Assembly: GCA_947307055.1 (NCBI GenBank)
Contig: CAMZHX010000010.1
Location: 1-64,000 of the forward strand
DNA from: an uncultured Selenomonadales bacterium
GTDB taxonomy: Bacteria; Bacillota; Negativicutes; Selenomonadales; Selenomonadaceae
DNA length: 64,000 bases
Direction: 5' to 3'
A program made the position numbers and the translations under genes. Positions 42,415 to 51,370 of the stretch are shown piece by piece. The stretch's first letter is position 1. Each line of letters starts with the position of its first letter. The notes beneath the pieces are model-generated. The model did not search any database. It was not told the origin of the DNA and saw only the letters and a list, made by a program, of their open reading frames with translations.

Positions 42415-43279
42415 TTATCAGCGTCCATTGAGTAGCGAGCATTCCTAACAACATCAGCACGCAACCGAAAATTTCCCGCGAGCTCATAACTTCATTGAGA
42501 AAGAGCCAACCCGCTAATGCTCCGAAGATTGCCTCGAAACTCATAATTATTGCGGCGGTTGAGGGGTCTGCATATCGTTGCCCGTAAAGTTGCAGGGTGA
42601 ATGCTACGCCCGCGCTCATGACGCCGCCATAAAGTATCGCGAACCATGCATTAAACATTGCCGACAAGCTCGGAGTTTCTAGCGCGAACATTGCCGCGAA
42701 ACTCAAAACCATTACGATAAAAACCTGCGCGGTTGACATCTCGATTAGGTCGACTTTGCTGGCGAATCGGTCAACCAATAAAATTTGCAACGTCCAGATA
42801 AATGCGCTGACAAAAAGTATCGCGTCGCCGAGTTGGATTGAAAAGCCCTCGCCGATTGCCAACAAATACAAGCCGACTATCGCGAGCCCCGCGCCTAACC
42901 AATTTTCCCGCCGAATGATTTTGCCTAAGAACTTCGCGCCGAGCGGTACGAACACTATGTAAAGGCACGTTATAAAAGCCGCTTTGCCCGCCGTCGAAAA
43001 TTGCAGGGCGATTTGTTGCATGGAACTCGCGACGAATAACACCACGCCGATTATCAATCCGATTGCAAAGCCGCGCTGATAATTTTTTTGTTGCCGCTCC
43101 CTAGCTCGACTTCGCCGCGTGTAAAACAAAACTATTAGTAGCGATAAAAAGCCCGTCAAATATCTTGGTGCCGCGTAGGAGAAGGGACCGAGCCCGTCCA
43201 TGCCTTCCAACTGCGCGACAAATGTCGTTCCCCAAAAAAACGCCGCGCCTAATAGCATCAGCGTCCCTTTCAACTGCAT
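42401..43279 (-). CDS. DMT/EamA family transporter
   Basis: Predicted ten-helix exporter of the drug/metabolite superfamily with two EamA repeats; substrate unknown. Opening helix LMLLGAAFFWGTTFVAQLEG and second-half SFEAIFGALAGWLFLNEVMS with the conserved Glu are typical. 292 residues. The start is uncertain because no clear ribosome site precedes the ATG at 43279; a downstream ATG (M8) after AAGGGA is possible. Flanked on both sides by repeats (A and B). Confidence 0.88.
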   Translation of the reverse strand: MQLKGTLMLLGAAFFWGTTFVAQLEGMDGLGPFSYAAPRYLTGFLSLLIVLFYTRRSRARERQQKNYQRGFAIGLIIGVVLFVASSMQQIALQFSTAGKAAFITCLYIVFVPLGAKFLGKIIRRENWLGAGLAIVGLYLLAIGEGFSIQLGDAILFVSAFIWTLQILLVDRFASKVDLIEMSTAQVFIVMVLSFAAMFALETPSLSAMFNAWFAILYGGVMSAGVAFTLQLYGQRYADPSTAAIIMSFEAIFGALAGWLFLNEVMSSREIFGCVLMLLGMLATQWTLIKSNA

Positions 43280-43289
43280 AGAAATTTAC

Positions 43290-43373
43290 TAAGGGAAAAG
43301 GGAAATGGGAAATGGGAAAAGTCTAAAACCTTATTCCTACCCTTCTCCCTTTTCCCATCTCCCTTCTCCCTAA
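43290..43373. repeat. Repeat family B between the DMT gene and rimI
   Basis: AAGGGAAAAGGGAAATGGGA words facing TCTCCCTTTTCCCATCTCCC words. The TAG stop of rimI is formed at its edge. Confidence 0.8.
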
Positions 43374-43810
43374 AGTTTCGTATTCCACATAATCAAGGCG
43401 TCCTCGTCGTTGTCGCGGTAATAATTCTTCCGGCGTCCGACGCTCCGCAAGCCGAAGTTCTCATAAAGTTTAATAGCCGCTGTGTTGCTCGGTCTGACTT
43501 CCAATGTTATCGACTTCGCGCCGCGCTCCTTGACTGCCTTAATCAGCTCGCCGAATAAAATCGTCCCGACGCCTTGCCCGCGAAGTTCTGGAGTAACTGC
43601 CACATGCATTACTTCCGCTTGGTCGAACGAGACCCACGCCCCCGCATACGCCACGATTTTTTTATCGAGCACGCCGACCACATATTCGGCCAATTCGTTT
43701 TTGACTTCGCGGAAAAAATCTGCGCGGCTCCAAGGCATCGCGAAACATTTCAATTCGAGGTCGGCGACTGCGTCCGCGTCATCCTTTGTCATTCTTCTGA
43801 ATTTAATCAT
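43370..43810 (-). CDS. rimI: RimI-type ribosomal protein alanine N-acetyltransferase
   Basis: GNAT that acetylates the N-terminus of ribosomal protein S18. Acetyl-CoA loop VTPELRGQGVGTILF, then KSITLEVRPSNTAAIKLYENFGLRSVGRRKNYY and DALIMWN are the RimI pattern. Start at 43810 with GGGAG five bases upstream; it overlaps the second GNAT by four bases. 146 residues. Downstream of tsaE-tsaB, the usual context. Confidence 0.93.
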   Translation of the reverse strand: MIKFRRMTKDDADAVADLELKCFAMPWSRADFFREVKNELAEYVVGVLDKKIVAYAGAWVSFDQAEVMHVAVTPELRGQGVGTILFGELIKAVKERGAKSITLEVRPSNTAAIKLYENFGLRSVGRRKNYYRDNDEDALIMWNTKL

Positions 43811-44262
43811 GAAAACTCCCGCGCCATAATCCAAGCGTCCTCGTCCCAATAATAATCTTCTTCGCGCTCGACAATCTGAAAGCCAAAATTTTTATAAAGT
43901 TCAATCGCCGCCGTGTTACTCAGTCTGACTTCCAAGACGACAAAATTTGCGCCGCGCCTCACGATAGCTCTCAACAACTTTGTCAGAAGAATAGTCGCAA
44001 CGCCTTGCCGCCTGTAGTCTGGGTCAACAGCTAAGCTTCCAATCTCGGCCGTGTCGTTATCAATCTCGGCTATCGCGCAGGCAATGACTTTCCCGTCATG
44101 CTCGGCAACCAAACATTCCCAATTACTCGACTGCGCCACATTGAAAAAATATTTGCTACTGCAAGCATCAAACTCGCCGAAACATTTCAAATCCAAATCG
44201 GAGGCAACTTCCGCGTCATCGGTCGTCAACTTCCTGACGATAAGCCGTGCCTTTTTTCCCAT
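43807..44262 (-). CDS. Second RimI-like GNAT acetyltransferase
   Basis: Paralogue of the adjacent rimI: VDPDYRRQGVATILL (acetyl-CoA loop), VLEVRLSNTAAIELYKNFGFQIVEREEDYYWDEDAWIM. The N-terminal half is less similar. Starts with ATG at 44262, inside the tsaB 3' end (37-base overlap). 151 residues. Either copy could be the S18 acetyltransferase; the other may act on a different N-terminus. Confidence 0.88.
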   Translation of the reverse strand: MGKKARLIVRKLTTDDAEVASDLDLKCFGEFDACSSKYFFNVAQSSNWECLVAEHDGKVIACAIAEIDNDTAEIGSLAVDPDYRRQGVATILLTKLLRAIVRRGANFVVLEVRLSNTAAIELYKNFGFQIVEREEDYYWDEDAWIMAREFS

Positions 44263-44900
44263 AACTCTTCCGCCTCCGCTCGGCGAATGTATAGCGGCTC
44301 CAAGTTCATCACGTTATCGACCCTGCCTAAATCTTCCGCGCAGATTGCGACGCTTGACGCTCGCGGCATTCTCAAATTCGGCGGAGCAATTTTGACATTC
44401 GGCGGCAACGCGATTTTAATTTTGTGCAGGACATCGCCACATAAAAAAATTTCGCCGTCAAGTCGACCCGCCTCTAAAATCGCCTCATCGACCGGTTTGA
44501 CTTCCAATTTTGACAGCGGCAAATTTTTTTCGAACAGCTGACAATACGCACGATTTTTTTGCGCGTCTATCATTGGCAAAACTTTCGCCGACGGGAAGTT
44601 ATAAGCGAGGGCTTGCAAGGTCGGCACGCCGATTATTTTTATCCCCCAAGCATAAGCCAGAGCTTTCGCCGTCGCCAAGCCGATTCGTAAGCCCGTAAAC
44701 GAACCAGGCCCTATGCTTACCGCGACCGCGTCCAAATTTTCAAACGCGCCCGAAATTTTTATAACTTCCTCGACTTGCGGCATTAACGTTTCTGAAAAAC
44801 TTTGCGGCGATTCGCGCAGACTTTCCGCCAAAATTTTCCCGTTAAAAATTACCGCGACACTTGCCGCCCGCGTCGCAGTCTCTATTCCCAATATCCGCAA
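44226..44900 (-). CDS. tsaB: TsaB, t6A biosynthesis protein
   Basis: ASKHA-fold partner of TsaD and TsaE for threonylcarbamoyladenosine in tRNA. Motifs LGIETATRAASVAV, SIGPGSFTGLRIGLATAKALAY, IIGVPTLQALAYN. The C-terminal part is diverged as usual. TTG start eight bases after AAGGA, which lies in the tsaE end; the genes are two bases apart. 224 residues. tsaD and tsaC are not in the window. Confidence 0.95.
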   Translation of the reverse strand: MRILGIETATRAASVAVIFNGKILAESLRESPQSFSETLMPQVEEVIKISGAFENLDAVAVSIGPGSFTGLRIGLATAKALAYAWGIKIIGVPTLQALAYNFPSAKVLPMIDAQKNRAYCQLFEKNLPLSKLEVKPVDEAILEAGRLDGEIFLCGDVLHKIKIALPPNVKIAPPNLRMPRASSVAICAEDLGRVDNVMNLEPLYIRRAEAEELWEKRHGLSSGS

Positions 44901-44902
44901 GT

Positions 44903-45397
44903 TTATTCATCCTTAGTAACAAAGTCTTCAAGTTCTTTGATAAAATCTTCGTGCTCGTCGCCCACGCAATCAAATGTAATCCGGCGCATGTTCCGCGAAT
45001 CCTTTATCCGCTCGATTTTTATCACGACGTAATTTTCCGGCAAAGCCTCCGGGAATTTCTCCGCCCACTCGATAAATACAATCCCTTCCGGAAAGTCCGT
45101 GTACTCGTAAAAGCCAATCTCCTCCAACTCGTCCTCATTGCGCAGCCGATATAAATCGAAATGGACAATCGGACAAAAACCCTCGTAAACACTCATAAGA
45201 TTAAACGTCGGGCTCGTGACTTCTCCTTGAACTCCCAAAGTTCGCGCCATGCTCTGTACAAAAAGAGTTTTGCCCGCGCCCAAGCCGCCTTCCAAACATA
45301 TTACCGTGCCCTCGCGCACTCGCTGAGCAACTTTCGCCGCCAATTTTACCGTCCCGTATGGGGACTGGGTTATGTGCGTAAACAAAATTTTTTTCAC
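44903..45397 (-). CDS. tsaE: TsaE, t6A biosynthesis ATPase
   Basis: P-loop ATPase that drives the TsaBD complex. ICLEGGLGAGKTLFVQSMAR (Walker A), VTSPTFNLMSVYEG, IVHFDLYRL and IVFIEWAEKFPEALPE are the family motifs. 164 residues. The start is ambiguous: GTG at 45397 overlaps the AAGGAG, and a TTG at 45385 has spacing of 11. First gene of the tsaE-tsaB-GNAT-rimI unit. Confidence 0.95.
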   Translation of the reverse strand: MKKILFTHITQSPYGTVKLAAKVAQRVREGTVICLEGGLGAGKTLFVQSMARTLGVQGEVTSPTFNLMSVYEGFCPIVHFDLYRLRNEDELEEIGFYEYTDFPEGIVFIEWAEKFPEALPENYVVIKIERIKDSRNMRRITFDCVGDEHEDFIKELEDFVTKDE

Positions 45398-45421
45398 TCC
45401 TTGTTTTGATACCGTTCGCCG

Positions 45422-45449
45422 ATTATAGGCGCAGTTTATCAGACGCGAA
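45422..45449 (-). promoter_or_regulatory. Promoter for tsaE-tsaB-rimI
   Basis: Minus strand TTCGCG (45444-45449), 16 bases, perfect TATAAT (45422-45427). The -35 box is weak. Confidence 0.45.
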
Positions 45450-45510
45450 AAATTTTTTCAACAAGCAATCGCGAATTGTGGTAAAATCCTTCCGAAGGAG
45501 ATGACATGCT

Positions 45511-46146
45511 TTGAAAGTTGAAGAAATATTTTTCCGCGACATGTACAAGCAAATTTGCCTGCTGACATCTGCGCGGCTGGTCAAGAAAATAAATCTGCGC
45601 GACGTGTTCGACAATCCGCCCGATGAAAATCTCGACGGGTTCCTGACTTATGCCTACATTGACGGCGAGACTTTTATTTTTGAGATTATGGCGGGCGCGA
45701 AGACTTTAGGCGGGCGATTGAAAATTTTCCCGGCGAGTTATAAAAAATCTGTCAAGCTCAAGCGGGCTGAGGTCGACGACGTTGAGTTGAAAATTTTGAC
45801 GGCGGAATATTCCGTAGCCTTCCGCGACCGCGTCCAGATGATTAGCGATAAAATTTCCGACGCCGCTAAGGAACAAACTCGCCTTATTAAAAATCTCGAC
45901 GCTTTCCGCCACCCGCATTACCCTGATGATGTTGTCGTCTACTTTTTCAGCGCGGACGATAAACCCGAACTTTTATGGGTGCGTTGCTTATCGGTCGATG
46001 AAAATATTTTGACGGGCGAACTTCTCAACGAGCCGACTAAAAATTTTGGTTGTCATGCGGGCGACAAGATTTTATTTGGCGTCGCGCAACTCGGCGAGCA
46101 AAATATTTTGATTCACCTGCCAGCTAAGGAGGCGTCCCTTGCATAA
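45511..46146 (+). CDS. Cytoplasmic protein of unknown function
   Basis: Not recognised. 211 residues with no signal or membrane span. The last part (WVRCLSVDENILTGELLNEP, then FGCHAGDKILFGV) has the look of a DUF2314-type module, in which a Trp, a Leu-x-Asn/Glu-x-Pro and a Gly-Asp-x-Val repeat. TTG start, ten bases after AAGGAG. A short palindrome (CCTTCCGAAGG) covers that ribosome site. It overlaps the next gene by eight bases and heads the plus-strand run to yajC. Confidence 0.5.
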   Translation: MKVEEIFFRDMYKQICLLTSARLVKKINLRDVFDNPPDENLDGFLTYAYIDGETFIFEIMAGAKTLGGRLKIFPASYKKSVKLKRAEVDDVELKILTAEYSVAFRDRVQMISDKISDAAKEQTRLIKNLDAFRHPHYPDDVVVYFFSADDKPELLWVRCLSVDENILTGELLNEPTKNFGCHAGDKILFGVAQLGEQNILIHLPAKEASLA

Positions 46147-47695
46147 GAAAAACGCAATCATAATCGGCGCGGGGCCTGCAGGTTTGACGGCCGCCTATTA
46201 CCTGCTGAAAAATACCGACATTAGGCCGATTGTCCTTGAGAAGGAAAATTTTGTCGGCGGCATATCGCGCACGATGAATTTCAATGGCAATCGCATGGAC
46301 ATTGGCGGTCACAGATTTTTCAGCAAGAATGAGGAAATTGTTTCGTTGTGGCAAAGTCTTCTGCCCGCGCAAGGTGCTCCCGCGCTCGACGATAAAATTT
46401 TGAATCGCGAATCGGTTTTAGTCGAGGGCGGCGCGAATCCCGAAGAAGTCGACGAAGTTTTTTTGAATCGCAATCGCGTATCGAGGATTTTTTATCGGCG
46501 CAAATTTTTCTCGTACCCCGTCGCGCTCAATCTCGACACGATTAAAAATCTCGGACTCGGCGAAATGTTTTCTATTGGCTTGAGCTTCCTCAAAACTAAA
46601 TTCAGTCAGCGCGAGGAAAATACCCTTGAAGACTTCATGATTAACCGCTTCGGGCAAAAGCTCTACGAAACTTTTTTCCGCGATTATACTACAAAAGTTT
46701 GGGGCAGGACGCCTCAACAAATCGGCGCGGATTGGGGCAGTCAACGTATCAAAGGTTTATCGCTCGGCAAAACTCTGCTAGACTTCGTAAAGAAAACTTT
46801 CGGCTCGAAGAGCGGCGCGGGCGAAACTTCGCTGATTGAAAGATTTTACTACCCGAAGTTCGGACCCGGTCAACTCTGGGAGAAATTCGCGGCGGAGATT
46901 AAAAAGCTCGGCGGTGAAGTCTTGCTCGGTTCCAACGTCAAAAATTTTCACGTCGACAAAAACCAAATTAAATCTGTCAAGGTCGAGACGGCCGCTGGAC
47001 TTTTGACTTTTCCCGCCAATTATTTTTTGTCGAGTATGCCGCTTGCCGAACTCGCTGAGGCTCTCGACGACGGCTTGAACCTTAGACAGCTCCAAATTGC
47101 TCGCGGCCTGCCCTATCGCGACTTCATAACGGTCGGGCTACTCGTCGATAAGCTCCTGCTCAAAAACCTAACCAAAATCAAAACACTTGGCGACATTGTT
47201 CCAGATTGCTGGATTTACATTCAGGAGCCGTCGGTTAAACTCGGTCGCCTGCAGATTTTCAATAACTGGTCGCCGTACATGGTTGCCGACCCGCAAAATA
47301 CTGTTTGGCTCGGACTGGAATATTTTTGCGACGAGGGCGACGAACTTTGGCAAATGGATAAGGACGCCTTTATAAATTTCGCGGCTCAGGAGCTCGCCTC
47401 GATTGGGATTATCGACAAGGCGGACGTCCGCGCAGGCACTCAAATAAAAGTCCCAAAGGCTTACCCCGCTTACTTTGACACCTACGAAAATATTTCCGAA
47501 CTGCGCGGCGCGCTCGATGAAATTCAAAATCTCTACTGCATCGGGCGCAATGGTCAGCACCGTTATAACAATATGGATCACAGCATGTTGACGGCGATTG
47601 CGGCTGTCGATGCGATTGTCGGCAAGTTCCCAAAGGCTGACGTTTGGAACATCAATGCGGAGAAAACGTACCATGAATACAAAACTACTAAATAA
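46139..47695 (+). CDS. FAD-dependent oxidoreductase (UDP-galactopyranose mutase/protoporphyrinogen-oxidase-like)
   Basis: Flavoprotein with the Rossmann motif AIIIGAGPAGLTAAYYLL and the second FAD phrase GGHRFFSKNEE, as in the Glf/amine-oxidase superfamily. The middle has DFMINRFGQKLYETFFRDYTTKVWG and the end NLYCIGRNGQHRYNNMDHSM, which are typical of a subgroup often found in polysaccharide loci. 518 residues. TTG start with AAGGAGG upstream. Placed before the GT-C-like protein, so a role with a sugar nucleotide or lipid-linked sugar is likely but not shown. Confidence 0.8.
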   Translation: MHKKNAIIIGAGPAGLTAAYYLLKNTDIRPIVLEKENFVGGISRTMNFNGNRMDIGGHRFFSKNEEIVSLWQSLLPAQGAPALDDKILNRESVLVEGGANPEEVDEVFLNRNRVSRIFYRRKFFSYPVALNLDTIKNLGLGEMFSIGLSFLKTKFSQREENTLEDFMINRFGQKLYETFFRDYTTKVWGRTPQQIGADWGSQRIKGLSLGKTLLDFVKKTFGSKSGAGETSLIERFYYPKFGPGQLWEKFAAEIKKLGGEVLLGSNVKNFHVDKNQIKSVKVETAAGLLTFPANYFLSSMPLAELAEALDDGLNLRQLQIARGLPYRDFITVGLLVDKLLLKNLTKIKTLGDIVPDCWIYIQEPSVKLGRLQIFNNWSPYMVADPQNTVWLGLEYFCDEGDELWQMDKDAFINFAAQELASIGIIDKADVRAGTQIKVPKAYPAYFDTYENISELRGALDEIQNLYCIGRNGQHRYNNMDHSMLTAIAAVDAIVGKFPKADVWNINAEKTYHEYKTTK

Positions 47696-49349
47696 AATCT
47701 TTTCATTGCGCATTACGCATTACGCATTAAGCATTGCCTTTCTATCGGTTTGCGTCGTGTTTTTTACTATGTCGTTCAAAATAGTTGAGAAGGCCGACAC
47801 GTATTTTGTCATGAACTTGGGACGCTACATTGAGGAAAACGGCATTCCCTATATCGACCCGTTCACGATTCACGAAAATTTACAGCTTGTCGCGCAACAA
47901 TGGCTTAGCGGAATTTTTTTTTGGGAGGCGTATAAATTCGGGGGCGTAGACGGGTTGCGCTGGGCTGATTGCATTGTTGGAATAATTTTAGTTGTGATAT
48001 ATTGGCGGCTGTGTTTATTCGTGAGCGGCGAGAATAAATCTTTGTCGTTGGTGTTGAGCTTCTTAGTTGGCTTAGTCGTTTTGCCGGCGATAGTCCCGCG
48101 CCCACATATCATTTCGATGACGCTTCTTTTATGCGAAGTATTTTTCCTGGAGAAATTCACGCGCACGAAGGATTTCAAATTCCTATTGCCATTGCCGATT
48201 TTGTCGACGTTACTAATAAATTTTCATGCGGCGATGTGGGTAATGCTGTTCGTGATAAGCTTGCCGTTTTTCTTCGTGAAAGATGTTCGCCACATAAAAT
48301 TTTTGCTAGCGGCTCTGGCGGCGACATTTTTATTTGGGCTGATAAATCCTTACGGGCTCGGCGCAATGACTTACGTTTTCCACTCCTACGGCATAGACTT
48401 AATTAACAAGGGCGTAGTCGAGATGATGACGCCGACGGCGCACGACCTGCGCGGGAAAATATTTTACTTCAGCGCGGCACTGATGATTTTTTCGCTGACG
48501 AAGTTCAAAACCCCATGGCGATATATTTTTTTGAGCGGCGGGCTAATGTTCATGGCGGTAATGCACGGGCGGAATATGTTACTATTCTTTTTCCTAGCGA
48601 CATTCCCGCTGGCTTACGTCTGGAAAGATTTCAGCTTTGATAAAATTTTCGGCAAGCGCGACGCTCAATATCAAAATCGCGGCATCATGACTTTAACATT
48701 TTTCCTGCTCCTGGCAATCATCGTATTTTTCATCGCGGAAATTTTTAAGTACGGTTTCTTGAAACTCGTTTTGCCGATGAAAATTTTATTCGTCAGCGAG
48801 CTTTTATTCCTAGCGTATAACTTGCTGATTGCCAAAGTCGACGGCAGAGTTATTCACCCGAAAATACTTCTGAAAAAAAATTTGTCGATGTTCCTGATTG
48901 CTGTGATACTCGGCGGGATTTTTTACACGACGCTCGACACCAACAAAAAAGAAGTCGACGGGCCTTATGCCGCCGCGATGAAATTTTTAATCAAGAGCGA
49001 ACGCCCCGAAAATATTTCGCTGTATGTCAATCAAGGTTACGGCGGGCTTGCGGGCAACTTCGGCATTAAATATTATATTGATTCGCGCTCGGAAGTTTTC
49101 ATTCCAGCTAACAACGGGCAGGAGAAAAATATTTTGGAGGAATACCTCGACTTCAGAACCGGCAAAATTTATTACGCGGACTTTTTCGCCCGCTACAATT
49201 TCACGCACATAATCACCAATAGCAAAGATTATCATCTTTACGGCGAGTTGAGCCGCGATAAAAATTTCCGCGTGATTTACGAGAGCGAGCGCGTCGAGGG
49301 CTATGAAGTTATTCGTTGCAGAATTTTCGCGCCAAAGAATGGTGGTTGA
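47673..49349 (+). CDS. Polytopic membrane protein, GT-C glycosyltransferase-like
   Basis: About ten to twelve predicted membrane helices. After the first helix comes DTYFVMNLGRYIEENGIPYIDPF and then LVAQQWLSGIFFWEAYKFGG; the D-x-Y/W...WLS pattern is common in GT-C enzymes that use lipid-linked sugars. A C-terminal soluble part of about 120 residues follows. Start at 47673 overlaps the previous stop by 23 bases. The first helix (residues about 10-25, SLRITHYALSIAF) is coded by a family A repeat. Substrate unknown. Confidence 0.65.
   Translation: MNTKLLNKIFSLRITHYALSIAFLSVCVVFFTMSFKIVEKADTYFVMNLGRYIEENGIPYIDPFTIHENLQLVAQQWLSGIFFWEAYKFGGVDGLRWADCIVGIILVVIYWRLCLFVSGENKSLSLVLSFLVGLVVLPAIVPRPHIISMTLLLCEVFFLEKFTRTKDFKFLLPLPILSTLLINFHAAMWVMLFVISLPFFFVKDVRHIKFLLAALAATFLFGLINPYGLGAMTYVFHSYGIDLINKGVVEMMTPTAHDLRGKIFYFSAALMIFSLTKFKTPWRYIFLSGGLMFMAVMHGRNMLLFFFLATFPLAYVWKDFSFDKIFGKRDAQYQNRGIMTLTFFLLLAIIVFFIAEIFKYGFLKLVLPMKILFVSELLFLAYNLLIAKVDGRVIHPKILLKKNLSMFLIAVILGGIFYTTLDTNKKEVDGPYAAAMKFLIKSERPENISLYVNQGYGGLAGNFGIKYYIDSRSEVFIPANNGQEKNILEEYLDFRTGKIYYADFFARYNFTHIITNSKDYHLYGELSRDKNFRVIYESERVEGYEVIRCRIFAPKNGG
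47705..47741. repeat. Family A repeat inside a coding region
   Basis: GCGCATTACGCATTACGCAT followed by TAAGCATTGCC. It codes part of the first membrane helix of the 47673 protein. Confidence 0.75.
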
Positions 49350-49350
49350 C

Positions 49351-50454
49351 ATGAAAAAAATTTTAGTGCTGATAATCTTTTTGATAATGGGACGGGCGGA
49401 GGCGGCAGGTTGGTCGCCCGAATTGCGAATCGGACTTTTAAGCGAGGTCGAAGAAATTTCCTTGCAAGTTTCCGCGCCGTGCATTATGATTGACGCGGCG
49501 TCGAAAAAAACGCTCAAGAAATTCCCCGCCGATAAAAAATTCACCGTCAAAGCAAAGGAAATCAAAACCGATGCCGTAGAGATTCGCCCCGAAAAAATTT
49601 CGATAAAAGATTTGCGCTCGACGATTGGCGAAAAAGAATATTTCGGCGGCGTGCGACTTAACAAGGTCAATAAAAAATTCGTCGTGATAAATCTCGTGCC
49701 AATAGAAGAATATTTGCGCGGAGTGTTGCCAGATGAAATGTCGCCGTCATACCCATTGGAGGCTCTGAAGGCTCAAGCGGTAGCGGCTCGGTCATTCGCC
49801 CTTAAAAATCGCGAAAAACATAAAAAGGAAGGCTTCGACTTGTGCGATAAAACTCATTGCCAAGTTTATGCCGGAGCTAAAATTTTCGAGTCGACTGACA
49901 AGGCGGTTGAGGAAACGCGCGGCGAAATTCTGACTTACAAAGATAAACTCATCGAGACGAGTTTTCACGCCGATTCGGGCGGCATGACTGAAAATGTCAG
50001 CGACGTTTGGGGACGGGCTATGCCGTATCTCGTGGCGGTCAAGGAAGTTTTTAAGCAGGTCGAGCCGTGGACTGTCAAAGTCAGCGTGAAAGATTTTTCG
50101 TCGCGATTCGGTGACAATTTCGGCACGCTCAAGGAAATTAAGCTTAGCGACTTGCGAATTGGCAAGAGCGCGAACGATAGAACTTCTTCGGGGCGTGTGA
50201 ACTTCGCGCAGATTGTCGGCACCAAAAAAACTTTGAAACTCGAAGGCACCGAATTGCGTAGAAAATTTTCTTTGCCCAGTACGCTTTTTGATATGAAGAT
50301 TGTCGACAACGAAGTAATTTTCACGGGCTACGGGAGCGGGCACGGCGTCGGCATGAGCCAAAAGGGCGCAAGGTCTTACGCGCTCGACGGCTGGTCTTAT
50401 AAAAAAATTTTGGAGCACTACTACCACGATTCCAAACTTAAAAGGCTTTACTAA
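49351..50454 (+). CDS. Exported SpoIID/LytB domain protein
   Basis: SpoIID family, whose founding member is a peptidoglycan lytic transglycosylase of sporulation. Signal peptide (to AEAA); domain core GVRLNKVNKKFVVINLVPIE, EYLRGVLPDEMSPSYPLEALKAQAVAARSFAL, FHADSGGMTENVSDVWG and the ending FTGYGSGHGVGMSQKGARSYA are all conserved. 367 residues. Begins two bases after the previous gene. Probably remodels wall glycan; whether the organism sporulates cannot be told. Confidence 0.93.
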   Translation: MKKILVLIIFLIMGRAEAAGWSPELRIGLLSEVEEISLQVSAPCIMIDAASKKTLKKFPADKKFTVKAKEIKTDAVEIRPEKISIKDLRSTIGEKEYFGGVRLNKVNKKFVVINLVPIEEYLRGVLPDEMSPSYPLEALKAQAVAARSFALKNREKHKKEGFDLCDKTHCQVYAGAKIFESTDKAVEETRGEILTYKDKLIETSFHADSGGMTENVSDVWGRAMPYLVAVKEVFKQVEPWTVKVSVKDFSSRFGDNFGTLKEIKLSDLRIGKSANDRTSSGRVNFAQIVGTKKTLKLEGTELRRKFSLPSTLFDMKIVDNEVIFTGYGSGHGVGMSQKGARSYALDGWSYKKILEHYYHDSKLKRLY

Positions 50455-50504
50455 AATGTTCAAACGCGGCAATAACGTCCGAATTGTCGCAACGTTGGGC
50501 GCGT

Positions 50505-50534
50505 CCGCTGTTTGGTTACTTTTTAAAAGTAACC
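50505..50534. repeat. Palindrome family D, copy 2 (reverse orientation)
   Basis: CGCTGTTT then GGTTACTTTT-T-AAAAGTAACC, a perfect 10-base inverted repeat. In the gap between the SpoIID gene and the solute-binding protein. Confidence 0.7.
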
Positions 50535-50563
50535 TTAAAAGACTTTATTAAGGAGTGGCTGAC

Positions 50564-51370
50564 ATGAAAAAATTTTGCATTATGATTGTCGCCGTAATTT
50601 TGCTCGTGACGTTCGCAAAGGTTGAGGCGGGGCATTTGGAAGACATTGCGGCTCGCGGCACAATCCGAATCGGCACGACCGGCGATTATATTCCGATGTC
50701 ATACTTGAACCCCGCGACCGGCGAATACGAAGGCATTGACGCGGAACTTTCTAAAATTATTGCTGACTCGCTCGGCGTCACGATTGAATATGTGCCGACG
50801 ACTTGGCCGACGCTCGCCGCTGATATGCAGGCAGGGAAATTCGACATTGCACTTTGCGGAATCTCCAGAAATTTTGCGCGGGCAAAGTCTATGGCGATGA
50901 GCGATGCTTATGGCGAAGGGCTTTTCGGCAAAACGATTCTCTGTCGCAAGTCCGACGCCAAAAAATTTAAAAGCGTCGCCGACCTCAACCGCTCCGACGT
51001 TCGCATAATGATTAACCCCGGCGGCACGAATGAAAAATTTGCTCGCGCCAATCTGCCGAACGCAAAACTTATCGTCCACGAGGACAACGCCGACATTCCG
51101 ATTCAAATCGCTGACGGTAAAGCCGACATCATGATAACAGAGACGGTCGAAGCGGTCAGCTGGTGTAAGCGCGAACCGAGATTAGCCGCGCCGCTCGTCG
51201 ATAAACCTTTCGAGGGCACGCGCCATTCTTGCGGCATTCTCTTGCAGAAGGGCGACCAGGAATTTTTAAACTATGTGAATTTTGTACTGGCGGAACTGCG
51301 CATGGACGGCAGACTTGAGCAGCTGGAGATAAAATATTTGGGGAGGAAGAATGCTTCTAAGCGAATTTGA
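50564..51370 (+). CDS. Amino-acid-type ABC transporter solute-binding protein
   Basis: Type II periplasmic binding protein (SBP_bac_3). Signal peptide (to VEA), then [34 protein letters not shown] and [16 protein letters not shown] with a binding-site arginine before. Resembles cyclohexadienyl dehydratase-like and polar amino-acid binders. No permease or ATPase gene is adjacent. Start at 50564, eight bases after AAGGAG. The 3' end overlaps queA by 20 bases. Confidence 0.9.
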   Translation: MKKFCIMIVAVILLVTFAKVEAGHLEDIAARGTIRIGTTGDYIPMSYLNPATGEYEGIDAELSKIIADSLGVTIEYVPTTWPTLAADMQAGKFDIALCGISRNFARAKSMAMSDAYGEGLFGKTILCRKSDAKKFKSVADLNRSDVRIMINPGGTNEKFARANLPNAKLIVHEDNADIPIQIADGKADIMITETVEAVSWCKREPRLAAPLVDKPFEGTRHSCGILLQKGDQEFLNYVNFVLAELRMDGRLEQLEIKYLGRKNASKRI

